From positions 62,001 to 126,000 of the forward strand of contig CAYNRE010000009.1 of the NCBI GenBank assembly GCA_964399535.1: DNA of 64,000 nt, read 5' to 3'. The translations under genes and the position numbers were made by a program. This document shows positions 35,492 to 44,925 of the stretch, piece by piece. The notes below the pieces were generated by a model. That model saw only the letters and a list, made by a program, of their open reading frames with translations. It was not told where the DNA came from and did no database searches. The stretch is from CAYNRE01 sp964399535. GTDB taxonomy: Bacteria; Planctomycetota; Planctomycetia; Pirellulales; CAYNRE01. Position 1 is the stretch's first letter. Every line of letters begins with the position of its first letter.

Positions 35492-35777
35492 GTTAGCCCA
35501 GGAGGGCGCCCGGCCGCCGGCGCGGTAGCCCTTTCCCAGAATCCTCGCCTCGGGGCCGCCGGCAAACCTGCCACACGGCTCTCAGCACATCGCCGAATGG
35601 GTCAACCCAACACCAGGGGTGGTCGAAACAGCGACTCGCGCGCACCGGATCGCGGCGAGCCGCCCAAGACCATCGATGCTCCGATTCTCGTCTCACGCCC
35701 GGGCGCTGTCACCCGGGACAAGCCAGGCTTCTCAGGCGGGTGGGGGCCAGCGGCGGCCCGACCCCATCCACCGGCGG

Positions 35778-37913
35778 CTAGTCCATGCCGGGAACCCACA
35801 GGCCCGATTTCGAGCCTCCGGCCGGTCGTTCGGAGTCGGGGGTCCAAATTCCCGGTTCGGCCGCCGCGGCGGGCGCGGAGCCGGCCCCGGCCAGCCCCGG
35901 CGCGGCTGCTTCAGCTCCGCCGGGCGCCATCTGCGAGGGGTGAATCAACCCGGCCGACCACAGCATCTCCATCACCCGCTGCTGGACCCCCGGCTCGCGG
36001 CCGTGCTTGGTCATGATTTGCTTCAGCACGCGGTTGATCTCGGGCACGTCCAAATTGTCGATATGAATCGCCAATTCCAGCAGATCAATGGTCGCCGTCG
36101 AACGCCGTAGTGCGTCGGCGGCTTGGCGGGCCCGGTCCAAAAAGCCAACCGCGGTGGACGAATCCAGCGACGCCTTGGCCAACTCGGCGAACAACTCGAC
36201 CTTGTCGAACTTGCCTTCCAGGCTGGGGCGACGGAGCACCTCTTGCCCCAGGGCCGAGATGGCCGAAAGCACATTGCCCTGAACGGCGCGCACGTAAGCG
36301 GTGAGCAAATCGTTGTCGCCCAGCTTGGCCGGTTCGAGCCTCCCCAGCCGAGTCAGTGAAATGCTCTCCAACTCCAGCCCGCTGGGATCGATTCGCGTCG
36401 CCTGAGGAAGCCCGAGCGACTCGCGAACCAGGTTGTAATCGGCCTCGTCGCGCCGCTGTTGATGGACCAACTCTTGCAACAGGATCAGGGCCTGCACCCG
36501 GCGGCGCAATAGCGGGTCGGCGGCCGCCTCGCGCGGCGTCTTGCCTTGCAGACCCGGGTGCGGCGTGGAAGGCCATTTCTCCATCCGGAAATGATGGGCC
36601 TTCTCCCGCACGATTCGCTGGGCCACCTCGGCCGGGGTATCTCGCGGCAACCGAATGGCGCTGCGCAATTGCTGGGGTACCGGACCACTAATTTGCTCGC
36701 TCTGTTCTTTCTGCTCGGCATCCAGCGCGTCGCCAGCGATCTCGCGGAGCAGTTCCAGGGCCCGCGTTAGCTCAGAGCCGCGAACGCCCATCAGCTCGAC
36801 CCGGGCCGGGCGATCGGTCTCGCGCCCGTAAACGGCGGCCCGGCCCAGCACCTCGGGTACGTCGGCCAAGGCGAGCGATTCGCCGCTGGTGGGAAGCGGG
36901 CGATCCAGGAGCGAGTACAGCGCCCGGGGGGGCGGCGTGTCGCCGTGGCTTTCGGCGGCCGTGTCGACCGGCTCGCTCGCGGCCCGCCGATCGGCCACGA
37001 GCCGTTCGGTAAGCGGTTCGATGTCGCGGATCGGAATCTCGATTGAAACCAACTCCGAGGTCAGCGCCTCCTTGGCCGGCTCGCTGAGCAGGGCCATGGC
37101 TTCGGCCTCGATCGCTTCGTCCTCGTTACCGCTCACCGAAGCCAACTTGCGCCAGGCCTCCTGGGCGCCGGCGCGGTCTCCCAGCCAACTTCGCAACACG
37201 GCGATATTGCGCCACACCGAGGGGGCCTGCCCGCTGACGGTCGTCAGCGCGGTCAGCGTTACCAGGGCCTGCCGCCATTTGCCGCGGTCGACCAACTCCA
37301 TCGCCGAGTTGAACGCCTTGGCCCAGGGCGCTCCCGCCGGGCAAGGCACCAAATCTACATCGTCGCGCAGCAGGATCGGCACGTCGGAATCGGCCAACCG
37401 TGCCAGCAGCATCAACGGCTCGGGGTGCTCGGGATCGAGCACACCGGCCAGCATTAAGTGGCCGCGTCCGGCCACGAACGAGCCCGACATGAGCAGCAGT
37501 TGGCCTACTCGGCCGATCGCCGCCACAACCTGTTGCGCTACAACCTCGCCGCTCGCCTCCAGCGCCCGCTGCAAAAGCTCGATCGCGCTCTCTGGGCTCT
37601 TCTGGGCCACGAGCAGCGCCGATTGCGACAGTACGACCGGGTTCTGGGGATGAAGCTTCAATGCCTCGACCACGGTGGCTTCGGCGGCCTGGTGCTGGCC
37701 CAGGCTGTCTTCGAGCATCGCCCGGGTGGTCATCAGGCACGCGCGGCCTGGAAACTTTTCCTCGGTCTTCTGCAAATACTCTAGGCAGCTCAGCCGCTGG
37801 TCGCCTTCGAGCAGGCGCCCGATCTTTTCCAGCTCGCTGAGCAAATCGGGGCAGCAGAACTTGACCTTTTTGGGGCACCCGGCCGGACAGGGTGCGTAGG
37901 GATCGATTGGCAT
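35778..37913 (-). CDS. TPR-like protein with SEC-C-like N-terminal cysteine motif; function unknown
   Basis: A 711-residue protein from the ATG at 37913. The N-terminus reads CPAGCPKKVKFCC (9-21), which has the length of a SEC-C motif (CPCGSGKKxKKCC) with the second Cys displaced two positions. The rest is a helical solenoid with TPR-like pairs (for example AEATVVEALKLHPQNPVVLS and WRNIAVLRSWLGDRAGAQEA) and a Pro/Ala-rich end. SEC-C motifs bind zinc and often adapt proteins to SecA or chaperones. No signal peptide is present, so it is cytoplasmic. The function is unassigned. Confidence 0.72.
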   Translation of the reverse strand: MPIDPYAPCPAGCPKKVKFCCPDLLSELEKIGRLLEGDQRLSCLEYLQKTEEKFPGRACLMTTRAMLEDSLGQHQAAEATVVEALKLHPQNPVVLSQSALLVAQKSPESAIELLQRALEASGEVVAQQVVAAIGRVGQLLLMSGSFVAGRGHLMLAGVLDPEHPEPLMLLARLADSDVPILLRDDVDLVPCPAGAPWAKAFNSAMELVDRGKWRQALVTLTALTTVSGQAPSVWRNIAVLRSWLGDRAGAQEAWRKLASVSGNEDEAIEAEAMALLSEPAKEALTSELVSIEIPIRDIEPLTERLVADRRAASEPVDTAAESHGDTPPPRALYSLLDRPLPTSGESLALADVPEVLGRAAVYGRETDRPARVELMGVRGSELTRALELLREIAGDALDAEQKEQSEQISGPVPQQLRSAIRLPRDTPAEVAQRIVREKAHHFRMEKWPSTPHPGLQGKTPREAAADPLLRRRVQALILLQELVHQQRRDEADYNLVRESLGLPQATRIDPSGLELESISLTRLGRLEPAKLGDNDLLTAYVRAVQGNVLSAISALGQEVLRRPSLEGKFDKVELFAELAKASLDSSTAVGFLDRARQAADALRRSTATIDLLELAIHIDNLDVPEINRVLKQIMTKHGREPGVQQRVMEMLWSAGLIHPSQMAPGGAEAAAPGLAGAGSAPAAAAEPGIWTPDSERPAGGSKSGLWVPGMD

Positions 37914-38183
37914 GGCTTCACCCGCAACTCTCGAAACGATTCCGGCCCCCCACCGTCGACCCGCCGGGCCGCCGGCGGGCACGCGACGCAGCGAGGATCG
38001 TACCAGACTGCCCCGCGACTGGCGAGCGGGTCGGCCGCGCCGGGCGACAGCCCGCGCCCAGGACGGTGCGGCCCTGCGAGGGTCGCGAATATGGGGGGCC
38101 GGCGCGCTGCCGGGAGAGCATCACGCGGAGCCTGTCCGCGAACGCGGAGAGCCATTCGCTCGCAGCGTGGCTCTCCCCGATTG

Positions 38184-39242
38184 CTAGGAATGCGAAGCCA
38201 GCCGGGCCCGTTGTTGGCCAATCAGGCGGAGCAGGTCCTTCTGGGGATCGGCAAACTTCTTCAGCCCTTCGTCCATCAAGAAGGATTCCAGCCGCTGCAT
38301 GTCGACCAGGCGGTCGATCTCCGCGAGCACTTCCGCGGGGGGCAGTTGGTCGACCTGGCGCGAAAACGTCATTCCCGAGTTCTGCACCGCGTCGTTCGTC
38401 GCCGGGGGATTGGTTTCGATGTCGCTACCGGCAAACGCCGCCACGTACTTCCAAGGCGGATCCTCGGGTTTCTTGGTGCCCGTACTGGCGAAAATCATTT
38501 CCTGTTCGAGCGGCGTGCGGTGTTCGGACCAGAACCGCCGGTTGGCCGCCCAAATGCGCTTGGCGTTGACCACGCCCACCTGGCCCTGGGCGGCCGGCGA
38601 CAGCCCGGGCACCTGCTTTTCGGTGTACACGTCGAGCCGGGAAACAAAGATGCTGTACACGCTCTTAAACCCCTCGAGCGACCCGCGCCGCTGGGCCCCC
38701 CGCCACACGGCGTCGCGCGCGGCCACGTACTGCCGCTCGGAGAAGATCAAGGTCACGTTGAGCGTCACCCCCGAGGCGGCCAACGTTTCCAGCGCGTCGA
38801 GACCGGCGGGCGTGGCGGGCACCTTTATCATGCGATTCTCGTGGCCGGCCGACCACCGTCGACCCAGCTCGATATAGCGCTCGACCCGCTCGCCGTGCGG
38901 TGGCCCTGCCTCGAGATCCTCGAGCAGCGGATCCAGCTCAAAGCTCACGTACCCGTCGTTGCCGCGCGTGGCGACCCACACTGGGTGAAATACCTGCTGC
39001 GCTTGTCGAACGAGCCGATCGGTCAGCTCCCAGGCAATCGACGTGTCGTCGAGCCCCTGGGCAATCAGGTCCCCCAGCAGGGCGTCGAACCGCCCGGTCT
39101 TGATCAGGTCGGCCACGATGATCGGGTTCGAGGTGGCCCCCGAGGCCCCCAGGGCCCGGTTGCGAACGACTAATTCCGGATCGATCGAGTCGAGCCACAA
39201 TTTGGTGCCGGTCGCAATCAACGACTGTAGCGGCGAGCTCAT
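38184..39242 (-). CDS. tal: Transaldolase
   Basis: A 352-residue transaldolase. GATSNPII (35-42) opens the family signature, the Schiff-base Lys is K140 in MIKVPATPAG, and LNVTLIFSERQY follows. SVYSIFVSRLDVYTEK resembles the longer TalB/cyanobacterial-type proteins. It transfers dihydroxyacetone units in the pentose-phosphate pathway. It is monocistronic as far as can be seen. Confidence 0.94.
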   Translation of the reverse strand: MSSPLQSLIATGTKLWLDSIDPELVVRNRALGASGATSNPIIVADLIKTGRFDALLGDLIAQGLDDTSIAWELTDRLVRQAQQVFHPVWVATRGNDGYVSFELDPLLEDLEAGPPHGERVERYIELGRRWSAGHENRMIKVPATPAGLDALETLAASGVTLNVTLIFSERQYVAARDAVWRGAQRRGSLEGFKSVYSIFVSRLDVYTEKQVPGLSPAAQGQVGVVNAKRIWAANRRFWSEHRTPLEQEMIFASTGTKKPEDPPWKYVAAFAGSDIETNPPATNDAVQNSGMTFSRQVDQLPPAEVLAEIDRLVDMQRLESFLMDEGLKKFADPQKDLLRLIGQQRARLASHS

Positions 39243-39666
39243 CGGTTCAGGTTCCCCCCTGCCTTGCCAGTCTCCGAACCATCAGGGTTCGGCTTGCCGG
39301 TTCCAGGAGCTTACGGAACGAACGGCCCCCCGGCTCGGCAAAACCCCCAAGATACCAGCCCGGCACCCGATGGTCGACGCGTGTGGCCCGGCGATTCCGT
39401 GCGATCGCCATCGTCGCATGCCCCGAGCGGCTCCCCACCACGGCCCGTCTGCCGCCGGGAATTGGAAATCTAGGAGGAATAGCGATTCAGCGGCAAGTTT
39501 GCCGGTCGCGTCGGCCTTTCCGATCACAGTGAATATCGCGAATTTGCCGGTTATTCCTGTTCCGTAGGCTGACGAAGGACGATTAAGGAAGGGGAAAATT
39601 TCCCGGGTCGATCGGATCGCATCCGTGTCGCACCTGCTGAGTCGAGGTCCGGTAAGGAGAGTGTTC
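39243..39666 (+). other. 424-base divergent intergenic region before the outer-membrane barrel gene
   Basis: No gene is seen. TTTGCCGGT occurs twice in direct orientation (39498-39506 and 39543-39551), 45 bases apart, which might be a binding-site pair. AAGGAG (39654-39659) is the ribosome site of the next gene. No clear promoter hexamers were found. Confidence 0.4.
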
Positions 39667-41244
39667 GTGGTAAGCCGGATAAACCTGCGACTGATCGGAA
39701 GCCTGCTCATCGTCGGGCTGTTGGTGGTCGAAACCCGCGCGCAATCGCGGCGACCCCAGCGTCCCGCCGCGGTCCCGCGGATGGCCATGCGCCAACCGCC
39801 CCCAGGCCTTCCGGACGGTCCGCCCGAGCCGCTGATGCCCCCGGACGATAACGAGCTCGACGCTTCCTTGGGAGGCGACGAGATGCTCGATTTCGACGAG
39901 TCCGGTTCGATACCGGACCAGGGCGATCCAGAATCCGACGCGGGCGAACCTGGTTCCGAGGAAGCCCCGGAGTCGGACGACGCCGAGTCGCTCGTCGACC
40001 AGTTCGGCGAGGAGAATTGGATCGACGAAGAGGAGATCGCCCCCGGGCTGCTGGAGGAAGAGTTCCTGCACTCCACCGGTAGCTGCGGCGAGGAAGGCTG
40101 CGATCGCTGCCGGAACTGGTACTCGCGAGTCGACTTCACGCTGTACCACCGTACGCGTGTTCGCGAAGACGACCTGGTGCGCTCCACGGTGGCCTTCATC
40201 AACCCGCTGACGGGGCTCTTGCAACAAGCCACGTTCGGCGTGTTGGGGACCAAAGAGATCCAATTCGTACTCACCCCGGGTGCCCGCTTCACCGTGGGCC
40301 GTTACCTGGGCCGCGACGCGACGAACCGCGATCACATGTTGGAAGCCTCGTACATGGGCTTCTCCAACTGGAGCGGAGACGCTTTGCTCACGCTCAACCG
40401 GCTGCAAACGCAAACCACGGTGGTCGACCTGCTCACCGGCACCGCGCAAACCTTCCGCTACGTGGGCACGCTCGGCCAGACCGACTTTCCCAGCAACGCC
40501 AACCGCGGCTTCGACTCGGCGAACCTGTACACCTACGGCTATTCGTCCTCGCTCCACGACTTGCAGTTCAATCGCCGCATTCGCCGCGGGCTGCGCCGCA
40601 CCCGGCTAGTCTACATGCCCGGTGGTTGGACCCAACAGATCAGCCCGGGGCTCACCCCCTCGCTGCTGGGCGGCCTTCGGTTCTTGCAGATCTATGAGCA
40701 CGCCAATTTTCATGCCGAGGGGCAGATCGACAATCCCGAGGTGTCAACGGGAACCGATGTCGACGGCAACCCGACGAACTTCGTACCCTACGGCGTGGGA
40801 GGGAATTTCACGGGCGACTACGATCAGTACACCTACAATCGCCTGTTCGGCGCTCAGGTCGGCGGCGACCTGACCCAGCAGTTCGATCGTTGGAACTACG
40901 GCTTCCAGATTCGCACGGGGTTGTACTCGAACTTCGCCTCGCAGCAGGGCACGATCATCGTCAACGACCCGGTCACGTTTCGCGAGACTCAGTTTCCCCA
41001 GAACAACGTGGCCTATGGGGCCAAATCGCGCTCGCTGGCCTTCGTGGGCGAACTGGGTTTTCAGTACAGCTACAACATCAACCGATACGCCACCTTCCGC
41101 ACCGGATACAACCTGATGTGGGTCACGGGCCTGGCCCTGGCACCCGAGAATTTCAATTTCACCGGCACCGACCGCGAGACCGTCAACCGCGGCGGCCGAA
41201 TCATGTACCAGGGCCTGAATCTGGGTTTGGAAATCGTCTTCTAA
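39667..41244 (+). CDS. BBP7-like outer-membrane beta-barrel protein
   Basis: The GTG at 39667 is preferred because AAGGAG ends seven bases upstream; in-frame GTGs at 39625 and 39661 are possible. The 525-residue product has a signal peptide (hydrophobic LRLIGSLLIVGLLVV), a Pro/Asp/Glu-rich acidic spacer (about 30-145) and then alternating aromatic/polar strands ending in LEIVF, the terminal-Phe feature of outer-membrane barrels. CGEEGCDRCRNWY precedes the barrel. This layout matches the planctomycete BBP7 family. Porin activity is likely but not shown. Confidence 0.78.
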   Translation: MVSRINLRLIGSLLIVGLLVVETRAQSRRPQRPAAVPRMAMRQPPPGLPDGPPEPLMPPDDNELDASLGGDEMLDFDESGSIPDQGDPESDAGEPGSEEAPESDDAESLVDQFGEENWIDEEEIAPGLLEEEFLHSTGSCGEEGCDRCRNWYSRVDFTLYHRTRVREDDLVRSTVAFINPLTGLLQQATFGVLGTKEIQFVLTPGARFTVGRYLGRDATNRDHMLEASYMGFSNWSGDALLTLNRLQTQTTVVDLLTGTAQTFRYVGTLGQTDFPSNANRGFDSANLYTYGYSSSLHDLQFNRRIRRGLRRTRLVYMPGGWTQQISPGLTPSLLGGLRFLQIYEHANFHAEGQIDNPEVSTGTDVDGNPTNFVPYGVGGNFTGDYDQYTYNRLFGAQVGGDLTQQFDRWNYGFQIRTGLYSNFASQQGTIIVNDPVTFRETQFPQNNVAYGAKSRSLAFVGELGFQYSYNINRYATFRTGYNLMWVTGLALAPENFNFTGTDRETVNRGGRIMYQGLNLGLEIVF

Positions 41245-41783
41245 ACCCGCTCGAGCGGTCACGGGTTGGCGATGGCGGCGCGGGGCCATCGGGCCCGGTG
41301 TAACATCGCCGCGGTGGCCTCGCTGGCAATCTCAGGGGGGAAGAGCCGTGCGGCTCAACCCAAGAACGAAGTCCGGCAAAAGCATCGGGTTCTAGCGACT
41401 GGGCAAGCCAAGCGCAAGGCATCGGTGCTAGCAGAAGTTCAACCGTTACCGGAACCGATGCCCCTAGTGGGCAACCCGACCGACCAGTCTTCCGCCTGGG
41501 CAAGCCAGGAAAGAGTTTCCGTCGAGGAGGGCGCCGGCGGCGCAAAAGGCCAAATTGTTGGCCCGCGCCCCCCGGTGCTTGGTTGTCGGGCGAGAGGGCC
41601 CCGGTTAAGGTTAAATGCTTCCGAGCAGGCGGTTGCCTTGGGGCGCGATGCTCGAATCGCTGCGGCCGGCTGATGGGTTTCCCCCAGGCGTAACCGTAAC
41701 TCCGTCGTGTTCGTCCGATGCGATCGGGCGCTGCCCGGCTTGCCGGGGGCTGGCCGATCGATCGCACCCCGGGATGTCGTACC
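41245..41783 (+). other. 539-base intergenic region upstream of the MMPL transporter
   Basis: No protein-coding signal is seen despite open frames on both strands. GAGCCGTGCGGCTC near 41342 forms a small hairpin. TTGTCG followed after 17 bases by TAAGGT (near 41590-41620) is a weak promoter candidate. I cannot assign the remainder. Confidence 0.35.
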
Positions 41784-44294
41784 ATGTCCGAAGCCCCCGT
41801 CTCCTTTTATCGCCGGTACGGCTACTGGATTCTGCTGGTAACCGTTTTTCTGATGCCCGGCGTGTTCGGCGGGGCCCTGCGTTCGCTGCGAACCAACAAG
41901 AACGAAGTCAAGGAATGGCTGCCGGCCAACTACCAGGAAACGGCCGACTTCGACTGGTTCCTGAAGCACTTTCACGGCGGTCAATTCGTCCTCATTAGTT
42001 GGGACGGCTGCACGCTCGACAATTCCCAACTCAAGCTTTTCGCCAGCAAGCTGTTACCGCCGCTGGAGAAGCGCCGCGAGAACCCCGAGGGGTCGTTCTT
42101 CGCCCGGGTCATCACGGGTCCCGACGTGCTCAAGCAGCTCATGGACCCGCCGAACAACCTCCCCCGCGAGGAGGCACTCGAGCGGCTGCGCGGCGCGCTC
42201 ATCGGGGCCGACAACGCCACGACCTGTGCCCTGATCACCTTCACCTCGGCCGGCGAGAAGAACCCCCGCGCCACACTCCAGCGAATCGTCGACGTGGCCA
42301 CCCAGGAATGCGCGATTCCGCTGGAAGCGATTCACATGGGAGGCCCCCCGGTCGACAACGTTTCGCTCGACAAGGCCGGTGAGGAAAGCCTGATGCGCCT
42401 GGCCGCCCTGACCGGCGCGTTTGGATTGTTGATCTCCTGGTGGTGCTTGCGCAGCTTTCATCTGATCGTTGTGGTCTTTTTCACCGCGATTTACAGCGCC
42501 GCGGCCAGCCTGGCCGTGGTCTGGTACTCCGGCGGCCAGATGAACTCGATCTTGCTCACCATGCCCTCGCTGGTCTACGTGGCCGCCATGTCGGGGGCGA
42601 TCCACCTTTCCAATTATTACCGCGACGAAGTCCACGAGCGCGGGCTGGAAGGCGCGGCCGGCAGGGCCCTGGTCAGCGCTCGGTTGCCGCTAATTCTGGC
42701 CACGATTACCACGGCGGTGGGCCTCTGGTCGGTGGCCTACACCAACCTGGTTCCGATCCAGTTTTTCGGAATCTACTCCGGCATCGGCGTCGTGATCAGC
42801 ATGATCGTGCTGTTCCTCTTCCTGCCCGCCGCACTCGAAATGTTCCCCCTGGCTCAGCGCTCGCCGGCCGCCGGAGGCGAAGGGAGCGGACTGGCCGATT
42901 TCATTTTCAGCTCGCGCTGGAACGTCGTCGGCGAAACGATTCTGCGACACAACCTGTTCGTGGCCGGTGCCTGCCTGGCGGTGATGGTCGCCTGCGGCTG
43001 GGGGCTCCAGTACACGCGCACCTCGGTCAAGCTGCTCAACTTCTTCCAGCGCGACTCGAAAATCGTTCAGGATTACACCTGGCTCGAAGAGCACCTCGGC
43101 CCGCTCGTGCCCATGGAAGTGGTGCTGCGGTTCGATAAGCAAAAGTGCCAGCTCTCGATGGTCGATCGCCTGGAACTGGTGCGCCGGATCGAGTCGGTCC
43201 TGCGCCAGTCGCCCGAGGTGGGCAGCGTGCTCTCAGCCGCCACCTTCGCCCCCAAACCGAAGACGCCGCCGAAGTTCGGCGGCCTCGGCCGGGTGCTGGT
43301 CCGCGATACCGATCGCCTGCAGAAAAACGTCTACAACAAGCAACTCGAGAAGCACCGCGCCGAGCTGATCCACAACGATTACCTCAGCGAGGACAGCAAC
43401 GAAGAAGTTTGGCGCGTTTCGGCCCGCGTGGGTGCCTTGCCCGACCTGGACTATGCGGCGGTCATCCAAGGCTTCCGCGAGCGGGTCGAACCGGTCCTGG
43501 CGCAGCAGCGCACCGCCGGCGCCGAGGGGATCGATGCCACCTACACGGGGCTCGTCCCCCTGGTCGACAAGGCCCAGCGCGAACTGTTCAGCGGACTGAT
43601 CAACGGGTTCATTCAAGACCTGATCCTGATCAGCCTGGTGATGATGCTGGCCGTGCGCGATCTGGGGGCCGGCCTCCTGCTGTTGATTCCCAGCGTCTTT
43701 CCCGCCGTCATCGTCTTTGGAATGATGGGCTGGCTCGGAATTACCGTCGACGTCGGCACCGTCATGCCCCCCTGCGTGGCCCTGGGCGTCACGGTCGACG
43801 ACGTGGTCCACTTCCTGCTCTGGTTCCGCCGGGGCCTCGAGCAAGGCATGAACCGCCGGCAGGCCGTCATGCTGGCTTACAAGGATTGCGCCCGGCCGAT
43901 GTACCAAAGCTGGGGCGTCATCGGCCTGGGCCTGTCGGTCTTCTCGCTCAGCCCCTTCACCCCCACGCAGCGGTTCGGCATGCTGATGCTGACGCTGCTT
44001 ACGGCCGCCCTGATCGGCAACTTGCTGCTCTTGCCCGCCCTGTTGGCCGGCCCCCTGGGGTGGCTGTTCCAGCCCCTCTTGCAGCGGCGAATGCGTCGCC
44101 GCGGCGCGCTTCCCAACGAGCCGGTACCGGCAGCCCCCTCGGCCACGGCCGGGCAGCCGGCGACCGCTGGCCCGGTGGCCGCGATGGCGATCGACAAGGT
44201 AGTGCTCCCCCACGGTCGCGATCTGGCGGAGACTCGTTCCGGCGGCGACCGGCATCGCCCCGACGCGCCCCACCGTTCGCTCCGCGGCTCATAG
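41784..44294 (+). CDS. MMPL/RND-superfamily transporter
   Basis: An 836-residue protein starting at MSEAPVSFYRRYGYW. It has the duplicated RND layout: one membrane helix, a periplasmic domain (about 40-205), five helices (about 210-365), a linker, then a second helix/periplasmic domain/five-helix set (about 400-790). GVTVDDVVHFLLWFRRGLE matches the Asp-rich helix of MMPL proteins, and VYVAAMSGAIHLSNYYRDE its counterpart in repeat one. It probably exports lipids or hydrophobic compounds by proton antiport (HpnN/MMPL type). Substrate unknown. The tail is Pro/Ala-rich and cytoplasmic. Confidence 0.88.
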   Translation: MSEAPVSFYRRYGYWILLVTVFLMPGVFGGALRSLRTNKNEVKEWLPANYQETADFDWFLKHFHGGQFVLISWDGCTLDNSQLKLFASKLLPPLEKRRENPEGSFFARVITGPDVLKQLMDPPNNLPREEALERLRGALIGADNATTCALITFTSAGEKNPRATLQRIVDVATQECAIPLEAIHMGGPPVDNVSLDKAGEESLMRLAALTGAFGLLISWWCLRSFHLIVVVFFTAIYSAAASLAVVWYSGGQMNSILLTMPSLVYVAAMSGAIHLSNYYRDEVHERGLEGAAGRALVSARLPLILATITTAVGLWSVAYTNLVPIQFFGIYSGIGVVISMIVLFLFLPAALEMFPLAQRSPAAGGEGSGLADFIFSSRWNVVGETILRHNLFVAGACLAVMVACGWGLQYTRTSVKLLNFFQRDSKIVQDYTWLEEHLGPLVPMEVVLRFDKQKCQLSMVDRLELVRRIESVLRQSPEVGSVLSAATFAPKPKTPPKFGGLGRVLVRDTDRLQKNVYNKQLEKHRAELIHNDYLSEDSNEEVWRVSARVGALPDLDYAAVIQGFRERVEPVLAQQRTAGAEGIDATYTGLVPLVDKAQRELFSGLINGFIQDLILISLVMMLAVRDLGAGLLLLIPSVFPAVIVFGMMGWLGITVDVGTVMPPCVALGVTVDDVVHFLLWFRRGLEQGMNRRQAVMLAYKDCARPMYQSWGVIGLGLSVFSLSPFTPTQRFGMLMLTLLTAALIGNLLLLPALLAGPLGWLFQPLLQRRMRRRGALPNEPVPAAPSATAGQPATAGPVAAMAIDKVVLPHGRDLAETRSGGDRHRPDAPHRSLRGS

Positions 44295-44432
44295 CCTCGC
44301 CGCGGCTATCGGTCGGCAGACCGATCGGCAGCCGGGTCCCACGTCTCGGGCGAGTGCGCCACGCTCCAGCTCGGCCAATGGCCAGCCATGCCGATCGCCC
44401 GCCCGACGTAGGGGGGTCGCAAGCAGCGCTTG

Positions 44433-44621
44433 CTACAGCCGCGCCGAAGCGGCTTGAAGCAGAATAAAGGCCAGGATCAAGAACCCCATGATCCAGGCCC
44501 CCACCCGCAGAGCATGGCGCCAGACCGAAGGCAAGCGCTCGTGACGCGTGGCGGCATACACCAGGCTCACCGCCACCACCAGCGGCAGGGCATAGCCCAA
44601 TTCACGCAGGGCATCGCTCAT
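44433..44621 (-). CDS. Small two-TM membrane protein; function unknown
   Basis: A 62-residue protein from the ATG at 44621. Two hydrophobic helices (about 9-24, YALPLVVAVSLVYAA; about 43-59, VGAWIMGFLILAFILLQ) flank a basic loop. The ordered pattern suggests a real gene. It lies downstream of the DUF6677-type gene in the same orientation, separated by the inverted-repeat element. Confidence 0.6.
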   Translation of the reverse strand: MSDALRELGYALPLVVAVSLVYAATRHERLPSVWRHALRVGAWIMGFLILAFILLQAASARL

Positions 44622-44788
44622 CGTGGCCAATAAGCTCACCACTGGTAGTCTCGCTTTTCAAACGTGGGCCCTCACGCGGTCCGAGCCGCGCGAACCGGGC
44701 CGCTACTTCCACAGGGCAGTTACCTTCAGCGGGCTCGTGCCCCACATCCCACGGCTAACGGCCTTCAGCGGCGGTGCCGCGCCCAAGT

Positions 44789-44925
44789 ACTAGTGCTGTG
44801 TCACACGTAGAATTACGGGTGATACGGCACGACCGCCGAACACGCAAGTGGTTCGGCGGCAAGTAAATACCTAGTGCTCCGTGATACGCCCGGACCCGAA
44901 ATCCAGGTTGTGACAGAGCACTAGT
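44789..44925. mobile_element. MITE-like element with terminal inverted repeats
   Basis: Left end ACTAGTGCTGTGTCACA (44789-44805) and right end TGTGACAGAGCACTAGT (44909-44925) are inverted repeats with 16 of 17 positions matching. Inside are a perfect 9-bp stem, CCGCCGAAC and GTTCGGCGG, and a further copy of the end (CTAGTGCTCCGTGATAC) about 55 bases from the right end, so a smaller element may be nested. The 137-bp element has no coding capacity. The right end overlaps the stop codon of the next gene (44921-44923). Confidence 0.75.

Noticed and set aside
41439..42029. Minus-strand frame in the region before the MMPL gene
   Set aside because: Half overlaps the MMPL coding region antisense; no homology or ribosome site.
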